Shown one piece after another: positions 6,845 through 13,957 of a stretch of 45,711 nt of DNA. The translations under genes were made by a program, and so were the position numbers. Source of the DNA: CAYUUW01 sp964448005. Its GTDB lineage: Bacteria > Patescibacteriota > Gracilibacteria > UM-FILTER-43-11. Where the stretch lies: positions 1 to 45,711 of the forward strand of contig CAYUUW010000006.1 of NCBI GenBank assembly GCA_964448005.1. Direction: 5' to 3'. Position 1 is the first letter of the stretch. Each line of letters starts with the position of its first letter. Under the pieces are notes generated by a model, which saw only the letters and a program-made list of their open reading frames with translations, made no database searches and was not told the DNA's origin.

Positions 6845-7585
6845 ATGCTTTCGCCGACGGAGCTTGTCCTGAGCGACATTTCGGTGCCTCTCTCTTTTCG
6901 CTCGAGCCCCAAGGCTAGGCGTCTGGCTTTGCGTTTCGACGCGCAGGCCATGGGCTTGGTGCTGGTGCTGCCTTCCTCGGCTTCGCGCGCGCAGGGAGTG
7001 GCTTTCGCGCTGGGCCAGGAGGCATGGATCCGCAGGCAGCTGAGCCGGGCCCAGGAGGTTCGCCAGGCTTTTCCGCCCTTGCGCTACCAGCCCGGGGACA
7101 CCCTGCTTTTTTTGGGCGAGCCGCTGATCCTGGAGCTGGACTGGATGAATCCGCTGCGTTCCCGCAAGCGCCTGCGCCCTTGCAGAATCGAAGGAGGCTG
7201 CCTGAAGGTGAGGATTCCCCAAGGCAGCGGCCTGGCTGAGATCCGGAAAAGGATCCACGCCTTCTACAAAGACAAAGCTTCCCAAATCATCCACGAGCGC
7301 CTGGAGGAGCTGGGCACTTTCTACGGCTCCACCTATCGGCGGGTGAGCTTTCGCGACCAAAAGACCCGCTGGGGAAGCTGCAGCGCCCAGGGAAACCTCA
7401 ACTTCAATTGGCGCTTGGCCATGGCTCCGATCGAAATCGTCGATTACGTGGTCGCCCACGAGCTGTGCCATCTGCGGCACATGAACCATTCCAAGGCCTT
7501 CTGGGCCTGGGTGGAAAAAGCCATTCCCGACCACAAAGAGGCCAGGGCCTGGCTGCGCAAGAACGAAGCTATGCTGAGGCGCTGA
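6845..7585 (+). CDS. YgjP-like zinc metallopeptidase (DUF45, M48-related)
   Basis: 246 residues from ATG 6845 (MLSPTELVLSD); a TTG two codons upstream is also possible. The C-terminal half is the family core: FRDQKTRWGSCSAQGNLNFN, then the zinc motif HELCH at residues 205-209 inside VVAHELCHLRHMNHSKAFW. YgjP/DUF45 proteins are predicted cytosolic metallopeptidases found widely, sometimes next to restriction genes, with no well-defined substrate. The N-terminal half shows the usual weakly conserved beta-rich domain. It converges on the coiled-coil protein gene 3 bases downstream. Confidence 0.93.
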   Translation: MLSPTELVLSDISVPLSFRSSPKARRLALRFDAQAMGLVLVLPSSASRAQGVAFALGQEAWIRRQLSRAQEVRQAFPPLRYQPGDTLLFLGEPLILELDWMNPLRSRKRLRPCRIEGGCLKVRIPQGSGLAEIRKRIHAFYKDKASQIIHERLEELGTFYGSTYRRVSFRDQKTRWGSCSAQGNLNFNWRLAMAPIEIVDYVVAHELCHLRHMNHSKAFWAWVEKAIPDHKEARAWLRKNEAMLRR

Positions 7586-7588
7586 ATC

Positions 7589-7900
7589 TCAATGCCCCGC
7601 TTCTCCATCCGGCTCTTCGTGGGGCTCGGGCTCAGGCAGGATTCCGTAGACCTTCTCCGCAGCGTCCTGGAGGCCTTGGGCCGCCTCGCTTACGGATTGA
7701 GCCGTATTCTCCACGGACTCCTTGGTTTCCTTGAGTTTTTGAGAAGTGGCCTCCAGCTCCCTCTCCAGCCGTTCGACCTCGCCCAGCACATTGGCCTTTT
7801 TCTCATCGACCCCTTTTAGCGCCTCGTCCAGAAAGCCGGCCTTGTAGGCAAAAAGCGAGACTCCAAGAATGGACAGAAGGAAAATGAGTTTTTTGAGCAT
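7589..7900 (-). CDS. Membrane-anchored coiled-coil protein, 103 aa
   Basis: Start ATG 7900 (MLKKLIFLLSILGVSLFAYK): one N-terminal membrane segment or uncleaved signal. A heptad-rich coiled coil follows (about residues 35-85, LERELEATSQKLKETKESVE) and then an acidic Pro/Glu/His tail. The layout resembles YtxH-like or Apolipoprotein-like envelope proteins, but no domain can be assigned. Convergent with the YgjP-like gene. Confidence 0.72.
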   Translation of the reverse strand: MLKKLIFLLSILGVSLFAYKAGFLDEALKGVDEKKANVLGEVERLERELEATSQKLKETKESVENTAQSVSEAAQGLQDAAEKVYGILPEPEPHEEPDGEAGH

Positions 7901-8003
7901 GGGGTTGGATTTAGCCTGCGCGCATCCTACCCTTTTCTTGTGATTATTCCAAGGCCCTGGCCTTGAGTTGGGCTCTTCTGTTAGAATCCGTGGGCAGCGA
8001 TTC

Positions 8004-8070
8004 AGGACTAAGGAGTAAGGATTAAGCATGAGTTCATATGCTTAGTTCTTAGCCCTTACTCCTTAGTCCT
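8004..8070. repeat. Large inverted repeat directly upstream of leuS
   Basis: Left arm 8004-8029 and right arm 8038-8070. The outer 17 bases (AGGACTAAGGAGTAAGG) pair perfectly and the inner TTAAGCAT/ATGCTTAG pairs across a 7-base bulge. The arms are built from repeated AAGGA/ACTAAG words. The element ends 6 bases before the leuS ATG and would place the start beside a strong hairpin. Confidence 0.75.
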
Positions 8071-8076
8071 TAGAAA

Positions 8077-10905
8077 ATGTACGACCCCTCAAAAATCGAG
8101 CCCAAATGGCAAGAGTATTGGCTTAAAAACAAGACCTTCAGGGCCGAGATCGACCGGACGAAGGAAAAGTACTACGTGCTGGACATGTTCCCGTACCCCA
8201 GCGGGGCGGGTCTGCATGTGGGCCATCCGGAGGGCTACACCGGCACCGACATCATCAGCCGTTATAAGCGGATGAAAGGGTTTAATGTGCTTCACCCCAT
8301 GGGCTGGGACGCCTTTGGCCTGCCCGCGGAGAACTACGCCATCAAGACCGGCCGCCATCCGCGGGAGGTGACCGATGAGAATGTGGCGATCTTCAAAAAG
8401 CAGATCCAGTCGATCGGCTTCAGCTACGATTGGGACCGGGAGGTGGACACCACCGATCCGAACTACTACAAATGGACGCAGTGGATCTTCCTCCAGCTTT
8501 ACAAGAAAGGCCTCGCCTACGAATCGGAGCTGCCCATCAACTGGTGCCCCAGCTGCATGACGGGCCTGGCTAACGAGGAAGTGGTGAGCGGCAAGTGCGA
8601 CCGCTGCGGCCATCAGACAAGCAAAAAGCTTCTCCGCCAGTGGGTGCTCAAGATCACCGAATACGCCGACCGCTTGCTGGAAGACCTGAAAGACGTGGAC
8701 TGGCCGCACTCCATCAAGGCGATGCAGGAGAACTGGATCGGAAGGAGCCATGGGGCGAATGTTCGCTTCAAGGTCAAAGGTTCTGATCATGAGATCGAAG
8801 TCTACACGACCCGCCCAGACACGCTTTTCGGCGCCACCTACATGGTGCTCTCGCCGGAGCATCCGCTGGTCCACCAGCTGGTCACGGAGGATCGGAAAGC
8901 TGCGGTGGAGAAGTACAGGGAATTCGCCTTGATGAAATCCGATCTGGAGCGGACGGACCTGAACAAAGACAAGACAGGGGAATTCATCGGCGCCTATGCC
9001 ATCAATCCCGTCAATGGCAAAGAAATTCCCATCTGGATTTCGGACTACGTCCTGATGGGCTACGGAACAGGGGCTATCATGGCCGTGCCGGCGCATGACG
9101 AGCGCGATTTCGCCTTCGCCCAAAAATACCGGCTTCCGGTGGAGACGGTGATCGAGCCTGTGACGGGCCAGCCCCGGGAAAACGAGGAGCATCGCCGCAG
9201 CATCGTGGCTGTGGTGCGCGATCCCAAAACCAAAAAGCTCCTCTCCATCAATTGGGGGCCAGGCCAGGGCGGGAATCTTTTTGTGGGCGGAGGCTGCGAC
9301 GAGGGCGAAGATGCCGAAGCCTGCGCGCGGCGCGAGATCGCGGAGGAAACGGGCTACAGCCACCTCAGGCTCCTGGCCCGATCCGAACGGATCCATCACC
9401 ATTATGTGGCCCATTCCAAGGGCAAGAATCGCCTGATCGAAGCCTTCGGCTTTTTTTACGAGCTGGAGAGCGATGCCCGAACGGAAACGAAGCTGGAGGC
9501 CGACGAGGAGTCCCGTTTCTCGGTGGAATGGATCTCCGAGCAGCAGGCCGCCGCCTCCGTCACCGATCCGCTCCACAAGACCCTGTTCGAAAAATTCATC
9601 CAGGGCCGCTGCTTCGCGGGGGAGGGGATTGCGGTCAACTCCGGCTTCCTGGACGGGCTGCCCACCGAGCAGGCCAAATTCGCCATGATCCGCCACCTGG
9701 AAGAGAAGGGGCTGGGCGAAGGAGCGGTGAACTACAAGCTCAAGGACTGGGTCTTTTCGCGCCAGCGCTACTGGGGCGAGCCGATTCCCATTGTGCACTG
9801 CGAGCGCTGCGGGCCAGTGCCTGTGCCCGAGGAGCAGCTGCCTGTGCTGTTGCCGAATGTGAAAAACTACCAGCCGACCGGAACGGGGGAATCCCCCTTG
9901 GCGGCCATCGACGAATGGGTGAACACGAGCTGCCCCAAATGCTCCGGGCCGGCCAAGCGCGAAACCAACACCATGCCCCAATGGGGCGGAAGCTGCTGGT
10001 ATTACCTGCGCTACCTGGATCCGAAGAACGATCAGCAGGGCTGGAGCAGGGAAGCGGACGACTACTGGATGTCCGTGGATCTGTACGTGGGCGGGGCCGA
10101 GCATGCCGTGCTCCATCTGCTCTATGCCCGCTTTTGGCACAAGGTGCTGTTCGACCTGGGCCACGTGAAGGACCGGGAGCCCTTCAGGAAGCTCGTGAAC
10201 CAGGGGATGATTCTGGGGGAGGATGGAGAGAAGATGAGCAAGAGCCGGGGCAACGTGATCAATCCGGACGATGTGATCCGGCGCTACGGGGCGGACACGC
10301 TGCGGGTGTACGAAATGTTCATGGGCCCCTTCGAGGCGGTGAAGCCTTGGAGCACCCAATCCATCGAGGGCGCCTTCCGCTTCCTGCAAAAGGCCTATCG
10401 CATTGTGGAGGAGGGGGCGCTGGTGAATGAAGCCCCTTCGGCCGAGCTCAACAAGCTCCTGCACAAAACCATCAAAAAAGTGAGCGAGGACACCGAGGCC
10501 TTTGCCTTCAATACGGCCATTTCGGCCATGATGATTCTGGCGAACGAGGTCCAGAAGCAGAAGGCCGTCTCCAGGCCTCTGATGGAGAAATTCGTCTTGC
10601 TCCTGAGCCCCTACGCGCCGCATTTGGCGGAGGAATTGTGGGAAAAGCTCGGCCACAAAAGCACGCTCGCCTACGAGCCTTGGCCCAGCTACGACGAATC
10701 GCTCACGGTCGACGACACTTTCGAGCTGGTCTTCTCGGTCAACGGCAAAGTGCGGGGCAAAAAGGAGGTGGCCAAAACCATTTCCGAAGCCGATGCGCTG
10801 GCGGCGGCCCGCGCAGACGAGAATGTCCAACGGAACATCGAAGGCAAGCAGGTCATCAAGGAAATCTACGTCCCCGGGAAGCTGGTGAATGTGGTGGTGA
10901 AGTGA
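8077..10905 (+). CDS. leuS: Leucyl-tRNA synthetase with a Nudix domain inserted in the editing domain
   Basis: 942 residues, about 100 or more longer than usual bacterial LeuRS. The enzyme charges tRNA-Leu with leucine. HIGH is HVGH (47-50), KMSKS is at 719-723, and the editing domain has TTRPDTLFG (from 244) and the conserved Asp (341) in PAHDERDF. A zinc-ribbon-like WCPSC...CDRCGH is present. Between VETVIEP (about 362) and GEGIAVNSGFLDGL (516), where ordinary LeuRS has only a short link, lies a complete Nudix domain. Its box matches GX5EX7REUXEEXGU exactly at residues 405-427. The frame and GC content run smoothly through the insert, so it is a real fusion. A Rho-independent terminator follows at 10949-10980. 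Confidence 0.97.
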   Translation: MYDPSKIEPKWQEYWLKNKTFRAEIDRTKEKYYVLDMFPYPSGAGLHVGHPEGYTGTDIISRYKRMKGFNVLHPMGWDAFGLPAENYAIKTGRHPREVTDENVAIFKKQIQSIGFSYDWDREVDTTDPNYYKWTQWIFLQLYKKGLAYESELPINWCPSCMTGLANEEVVSGKCDRCGHQTSKKLLRQWVLKITEYADRLLEDLKDVDWPHSIKAMQENWIGRSHGANVRFKVKGSDHEIEVYTTRPDTLFGATYMVLSPEHPLVHQLVTEDRKAAVEKYREFALMKSDLERTDLNKDKTGEFIGAYAINPVNGKEIPIWISDYVLMGYGTGAIMAVPAHDERDFAFAQKYRLPVETVIEPVTGQPRENEEHRRSIVAVVRDPKTKKLLSINWGPGQGGNLFVGGGCDEGEDAEACARREIAEETGYSHLRLLARSERIHHHYVAHSKGKNRLIEAFGFFYELESDARTETKLEADEESRFSVEWISEQQAAASVTDPLHKTLFEKFIQGRCFAGEGIAVNSGFLDGLPTEQAKFAMIRHLEEKGLGEGAVNYKLKDWVFSRQRYWGEPIPIVHCERCGPVPVPEEQLPVLLPNVKNYQPTGTGESPLAAIDEWVNTSCPKCSGPAKRETNTMPQWGGSCWYYLRYLDPKNDQQGWSREADDYWMSVDLYVGGAEHAVLHLLYARFWHKVLFDLGHVKDREPFRKLVNQGMILGEDGEKMSKSRGNVINPDDVIRRYGADTLRVYEMFMGPFEAVKPWSTQSIEGAFRFLQKAYRIVEEGALVNEAPSAELNKLLHKTIKKVSEDTEAFAFNTAISAMMILANEVQKQKAVSRPLMEKFVLLLSPYAPHLAEELWEKLGHKSTLAYEPWPSYDESLTVDDTFELVFSVNGKVRGKKEVAKTISEADALAAARADENVQRNIEGKQVIKEIYVPGKLVNVVVK

Positions 10906-10948
10906 TTCCCGCCCAACGCCCCACCTCCTTTTGTCATCCCAGGAATTT

Positions 10949-10980
10949 GCAGCGGCGGACCATGTTCCGCCCTGCTTTTT
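10949..10980 (+). terminator. Rho-independent terminator of leuS
   Basis: GCAGCGGCGGA (10949-10959) pairs with TCCGCCCTGC (10966-10975) across a 6-base loop, with one bulged C, followed by five T. Confidence 0.75.
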
Positions 10981-11014
10981 GGCGAGGGCAACTTCCGGGA
11001 ATTCCCATAACGAC

Positions 11015-11863
11015 TTAAACCCCCTGGTTAAAGAGCTGAGGATAAATCTCCATTAACTTATTGGGCACCGTGGGCATGAATCGTTGGTTCCAACTTTTGA
11101 CAAACCCAGCATTAGCTCCATTAAAGCCTGTAACAATGCGCTCGCCCGTAGCCCCTTCTGTGTAGATTATCCTTGATCCATCTTCTGGTTTCAATGGCCA
11201 ATCCCTTTCGTTCCCCCATAGCCAATCTGCCACTCTCTCGAAGCGATTTGTTTGATGGCGGAAGGTGAAGAGGCGCATTGAATCAAGGGTGTAGTGATCA
11301 AAAATGATGTCTGAAGTCAGTTCGCGTGGCTCTTCGACGCCTGCTTTTCTCGTCGCGTAAATCAATTGGCTTCTCCTTCTATTAATGACCCTGTTGTCTC
11401 CATAGAATATCAGCATTCGACGAGAGAATTCCTCATCTGCTCTGAATCTTTCCATTAAACGAGTCGCCTCTTCAGGGCTAAAGCTAAAAACAGCATCGGC
11501 ATAAGGGGCTGAATGAGGAGTGTCAGAGCCGTATATTTCCTCAAAATCGCCAACATGGGTGCATGAGCCGTATTGGTCTTGAGGGTGATGCAGTAACTGG
11601 GTTAATTCAACCCTGACTTCACCCAAATCTGCGCTGAATCTTTTGGCGGGGAAATCACGAGGCTCCACCTCCTGCTCTTCGAAGCCTCGATCCTTACCCA
11701 ACCAAATCCTTTTTCGACAAGTGTTGGGAACCTCAACTTCGTGAATGTCTGCTTCGCCAGCGCTTACCATATCTTCTAACCTGCCTCTTAGAGCGCTTAT
11801 GGCTTCAGAAATCGGAGTTGGTTTATGCCTGGTTTCGAATAGCCACTTGCGAATATCTAGCAT
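11015..11863 (-). CDS. Hypothetical protein, 282 aa
   Basis: Taken from ATG 11863 (MLDIRKWLFETRHKPT); a TTG six codons upstream is possible. It is a soluble protein with no membrane segment. It has recognisable but unassigned stretches: HHPQDQYGSCTHVGDFEEIY (about 97-116), FSPEEATRLMERFR, and FRHQTNRFERVADWLWG near residue 220. I recognise no family. GC content is lower than in leuS, which suits an accessory gene. A near-consensus promoter lies at 11899-11927. Confidence 0.75.
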   Translation of the reverse strand: MLDIRKWLFETRHKPTPISEAISALRGRLEDMVSAGEADIHEVEVPNTCRKRIWLGKDRGFEEQEVEPRDFPAKRFSADLGEVRVELTQLLHHPQDQYGSCTHVGDFEEIYGSDTPHSAPYADAVFSFSPEEATRLMERFRADEEFSRRMLIFYGDNRVINRRRSQLIYATRKAGVEEPRELTSDIIFDHYTLDSMRLFTFRHQTNRFERVADWLWGNERDWPLKPEDGSRIIYTEGATGERIVTGFNGANAGFVKSWNQRFMPTVPNKLMEIYPQLFNQGV

Positions 11864-11898
11864 TTTTCGCCTAATTATCAATAAATCGGAGGATAGTT

Positions 11899-11927
11899 AA
11901 ATTAATTTAAAAAATTACTTTTGTCAA
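11899..11927 (-). promoter_or_regulatory. Promoter of the 282-aa hypothetical gene
   Basis: Minus strand TTGACA (11927-11922), 17-base spacer, TAATTT (11904-11899), 35 bases before ATG 11863. Confidence 0.65.
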
Positions 11928-11990
11928 CATTGTTCTGCATGCCGAACCACCCGATGAGGATCGGGATGGTTGGGCGTAGTGGTTGAGGGG

Positions 11991-12329
11991 CTAGCAGGTG
12001 TCGAACTGGCGAGCCCAGTCGAGCCGCGCCCTTCGTCGAGCTGGACGGCCCTTGGGCAACTTGCGGCTCCACAGCAGGAGGGGAATGCTGGCTCCTGTCA
12101 GGATCCAATAGCTTGCCAGAGCCAGATAGAAATTGGCACCCAGGTAAAGCAGAGCAAAGGGGGTGGTGAAGCAGAGGGTTCCCGTCCCGTAGCCGAAGGC
12201 CATCCCCAACCACCTGGGAGCGGGAGACATGCCCTCTTCGACCTTTTTGTAGAAGTGCGAAACGATGCTGACGGGCGCAACCAAGTATATGACGAAAAAT
12301 ACCAGAAACAGAAACTCATCGACTTCCAT
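11991..12329 (-). CDS. Small polytopic membrane protein, 112 aa
   Basis: Start ATG 12329 (MEVDEFLFLVFFVIYLVAPV). Three or so membrane helices (about 5-25, 42-65 and 70-90) are followed by a very basic tail (RKLPKGRPARRRARLDWARQ). No family is recognised. It is the first of three small membrane-protein genes in a row on this strand (with 12643-12933 and 13119-13403), and its mRNA has a long leader with a strong hairpin (12364-12412) and an operator-like palindrome at its promoter. These shared features suggest regulated expression. Confidence 0.7.
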   Translation of the reverse strand: MEVDEFLFLVFFVIYLVAPVSIVSHFYKKVEEGMSPAPRWLGMAFGYGTGTLCFTTPFALLYLGANFYLALASYWILTGASIPLLLWSRKLPKGRPARRRARLDWARQFDTC

Positions 12330-12363
12330 TTTGACCCCTTGTCGTTTGGGTTTGAGCTGAAGT

Positions 12364-12412
12364 TTCATCAGGCAGGATCTGCTCACAGAATGAACAAGAC
12401 CTGCCCGATGAA
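12364..12412 (-). promoter_or_regulatory. Leader hairpin of the 112-aa membrane protein gene
   Basis: In the mRNA, TTCATCGGGCAGG (12412-12400) pairs with CCTGCCTGATGAA (12376-12364): 13 pairs with one G-U wobble and a 23-base loop. It lies 34 bases before the start codon and has no T-tract, so it is not a simple terminator. The rest of 12330-12642 holds the promoter below, a GTGATC/GATCAC dyad (12571-12584) and the terminator of the next gene. Confidence 0.6.
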
Positions 12413-12480
12413 TTGCCACTACGCACTGGATAAATGATCAACTGTCATTCGCTCGCAAGAGAAACAACAGTATATGATGC

Positions 12481-12510
12481 TATTTTGATCAAAATATTTA
12501 ACTTTGTCAA
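12481..12510 (-). promoter_or_regulatory. Promoter overlapped by a perfect 16-bp palindrome
   Basis: Minus strand TTGACA (12510-12505), 17-base spacer, CAAAAT (12487-12482). The palindrome TATTTTGATCAAAATA (12481-12496) covers the -10 box, a classic repressor-site position. Confidence 0.65.
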
Positions 12511-12595
12511 TCCCTCCGCTGCGGCCCGCCTTCCATAGCTGTGCGGCGGACAGGTTTAGATGACAGAATGGTGATCGAGATCACAAGAAAGCATG

Positions 12596-12633
12596 AAAAA
12601 GACCCGCCCCGCTGCGGAGAGCGGGAGGGTCTT
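12596..12633 (-). terminator. Terminator of cassette A
   Basis: In the minus-strand transcript AAGACCC and CCCGCT pair with AGCGGG and GGGTCTT, then five T follow. The surrounding 58 bases (12591-12648, including the stop codon) are 56/58 identical to 13067-13124. Confidence 0.85.
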
Positions 12634-12642
12634 GTGGGCGGC

Positions 12643-12933
12643 TCAGGGCTGCGTTTCATCCCGACGATTAGGGAAGCGCCAGGCAAGGAGTAAGGAGACG
12701 ATCCAGCTGAAGAGTAGGATCCCCAGGAGGATTAGGAGCGATTTCCAGCTGAATCCTTGCGGAATTAGGATGCAGGCGAGAATAATCAAGGACACCAAGG
12801 TAGTCGCGCCTACCCACCTGACCCCTGGCTGAACGCGGTGTTTTGTGTCTACGATTCCAGGCATTCGTCCAGGAATCCCCATGATGATCAATTGCATTGC
12901 TATCAGGAAGGCGATTACAGCGATGAATTCCAT
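12643..12933 (-). CDS. Small membrane protein, cassette A of a tandem pair
   Basis: 96 residues from ATG 12933, preceded by AAAGGAAAAG as Shine-Dalgarno. Three hydrophobic helices: near residues 3-19, 41-58 and 66-88. The protein ends in a basic-polar tail, WRFPNRRDETQP. It has the same size, topology and C-terminal pattern as the neighbour at 13119-13403 (RRFPKAADSP), yet most residues differ. In contrast the untranslated flanks of the two genes are nearly identical. No family is recognised. It has its own promoter (13019-13046), leader and terminator, so it is a self-contained transcription unit. Confidence 0.78.
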   Translation of the reverse strand: MEFIAVIAFLIAMQLIIMGIPGRMPGIVDTKHRVQPGVRWVGATTLVSLIILACILIPQGFSWKSLLILLGILLFSWIVSLLLAWRFPNRRDETQP

Positions 12934-12941
12934 CTTTTCCT

Positions 12942-12983
12942 TTTCTGAGCCGCTGTTGTTAATGGGTGCGACCCCTCCCAGTC
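12942..12983 (-). promoter_or_regulatory. Conserved leader element of cassette A
   Basis: These 42 bases match 13415-13456 upstream of cassette B except at two positions, 12967 (T here, C in B) and 12971 (A here, G in B). These two bases face each other in a short hairpin (GGGU/ACCC here, GGGC/GCCC in B), so the change keeps the pair. The element lies just upstream of the Shine-Dalgarno site. Confidence 0.7.
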
Positions 12984-13018
12984 GAATCGAACGGTTGACG
13001 GTTGAGGCGCAGGAATCG

Positions 13019-13046
13019 ATTATACCCGATTCGCTTAAGGCCGCAA
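13019..13046 (-). promoter_or_regulatory. Promoter of cassette A
   Basis: Minus strand TTGCGG (13046-13041), 16-base spacer, TATAAT (13024-13019). Confidence 0.55.
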
Positions 13047-13071
13047 GCAGATTGCCCAGGGGTCTGGCATG

Positions 13072-13109
13072 AAAAAGACCCGACCCGCTGCAGAGAGCGG
13101 GAGGGTCTT
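13072..13109 (-). terminator. Terminator of cassette B
   Basis: Same hairpin and T-run as at 12596-12633, with two substitutions across the 58-base conserved flank. Confidence 0.85.
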
Positions 13110-13118
13110 GTGGGCGGC

Positions 13119-13403
13119 TCAGGGGGAGTCGGCTGCCTTTGGGAAGCGTCGACTCAGGCCGTAGACGACCAGCCAATGGAGCATGAAAAATCCGATTCCC
13201 GCGGCTGCCAGGACATAGCTCCCCTTGCCTAGAAGGAGATACAGCATCAGAACTCCAGGCGCGAGGAGCAAGACGCTGAGCCACGAGACCCAGTTCCTAG
13301 CCTCCTTCTCTATTGCATTGATTCCTTTGATTCCAAGCGGGGGGATGCCTCGGGAAGAGAGGAGGTAGGCCAGAGCCAATCCAACGACAATCCAGGGATT
13401 CAT
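13119..13403 (-). CDS. Small membrane protein, cassette B of a tandem pair
   Basis: 94 residues from ATG 13403 (MNPWIVVGLALAYLLSSRGI), with AAGG as a weak Shine-Dalgarno. Three hydrophobic segments: residues about 4-16, 38-57 and 64-82. The tail is RRFPKAADSP. It is a diverged partner of the gene at 12643-12933 with near-identical leader and terminator. It has its own TTGACA-N17-CAAAAT promoter. No family assignment is possible. Signalling, immunity-type or stress membrane peptides are all conceivable. Confidence 0.78.
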   Translation of the reverse strand: MNPWIVVGLALAYLLSSRGIPPLGIKGINAIEKEARNWVSWLSVLLLAPGVLMLYLLLGKGSYVLAAAGIGFFMLHWLVVYGLSRRFPKAADSP

Positions 13404-13414
13404 TTTGCCTTATC

Positions 13415-13456
13415 TTTCTGAGCCGCTGTTGTTAATGGGCGCGGCCCCTCCCAGTC
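13415..13456 (-). promoter_or_regulatory. Conserved leader element of cassette B
   Basis: Counterpart of 12942-12983: 40 of 42 bases identical, the two differences forming a compensatory pair in a small stem. It lies between the promoter and the Shine-Dalgarno site. The shared word GGTTGACGGTTGAG follows upstream in both. Confidence 0.7.
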
Positions 13457-13489
13457 TTGAGCAGGTTGACGGTTGAGCGACGCAAAGTA

Positions 13490-13518
13490 ATTTTGAATAA
13501 AATTTATAGTTCTGTCAA
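13490..13518 (-). promoter_or_regulatory. Promoter of cassette B
   Basis: Minus strand TTGACA (13518-13513), 17-base spacer, CAAAAT (13495-13490). The boxes are the same as in the promoter at 12482-12510. Confidence 0.65.
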
Positions 13519-13624
13519 TCCCGCTGGGATTTCGATGGGGTGCATTGAGCCTGCCAAGTCCCTTTTTGCTTTTCTCGGAACCTAAAAAAGGGTATAATGG
13601 AAAGAATTCACCGAAACCCTTGCC

Positions 13625-13957
13625 ATGGCCTACACCGCATCGCTCCAGCAGCTTTACCAGCAAACCGCCGACGATTACCGTGCCTTCTTCCAGAAAGTCC
13701 GGAGTTCGTTTAAGGAGCATTGCCACCAAATCCGCCTGGAGGCCGAAGCCGAGCTGGCCAAGCTGGACCCCAACGACAAGGAGGCTCGGAAGGCTGTTTT
13801 GGCCAAGCAAAAAGCCCAATTGGACGAATCCTTGGGCCAGCTGAAGCTTTTGCTGAACCATGAATCGGCCCAGATGCGCCAGCGCCTGGAATCCATTCGC
13901 ACCGAGCAGGAGATGGCCGGCTTCGATCTGGAGCGGGAGCTGGCGGCCGTGGCTTAA
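13625..13957 (+). CDS. Small coiled-coil hypothetical protein, 110 aa
   Basis: Almost entirely alpha-helical and charged, with Lys/Glu/Ala/Leu/Gln heptads and the segment KLDPNDKEARKAVLAKQKAQ. It has no signal or membrane segment, so it is probably a cytosolic coiled coil. A TATAAT box lies at 13593-13598, 27 bases before the ATG. Its stop overlaps the stop of the convergent lipoprotein gene. No family recognised. Confidence 0.75.
   Translation: MAYTASLQQLYQQTADDYRAFFQKVRSSFKEHCHQIRLEAEAELAKLDPNDKEARKAVLAKQKAQLDESLGQLKLLLNHESAQMRQRLESIRTEQEMAGFDLERELAAVA

Noticed and set aside
8004..8076. T-box riboswitch before leuS
   Set aside because: No specifier loop, T-box sequence or terminator/antiterminator pair can be found in the short upstream region.
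9187..9615. Separate Nudix gene inserted by misassembly into leuS
   Set aside because: The frame is continuous on both sides, there is no start or stop, and the composition is uniform, so a true domain insertion is more likely.
8089..10830. A 913-codon open frame antisense to leuS
   Set aside because: It is a shadow caused by GC-rich codons; it has no domain logic, while the plus strand encodes an intact LeuRS.
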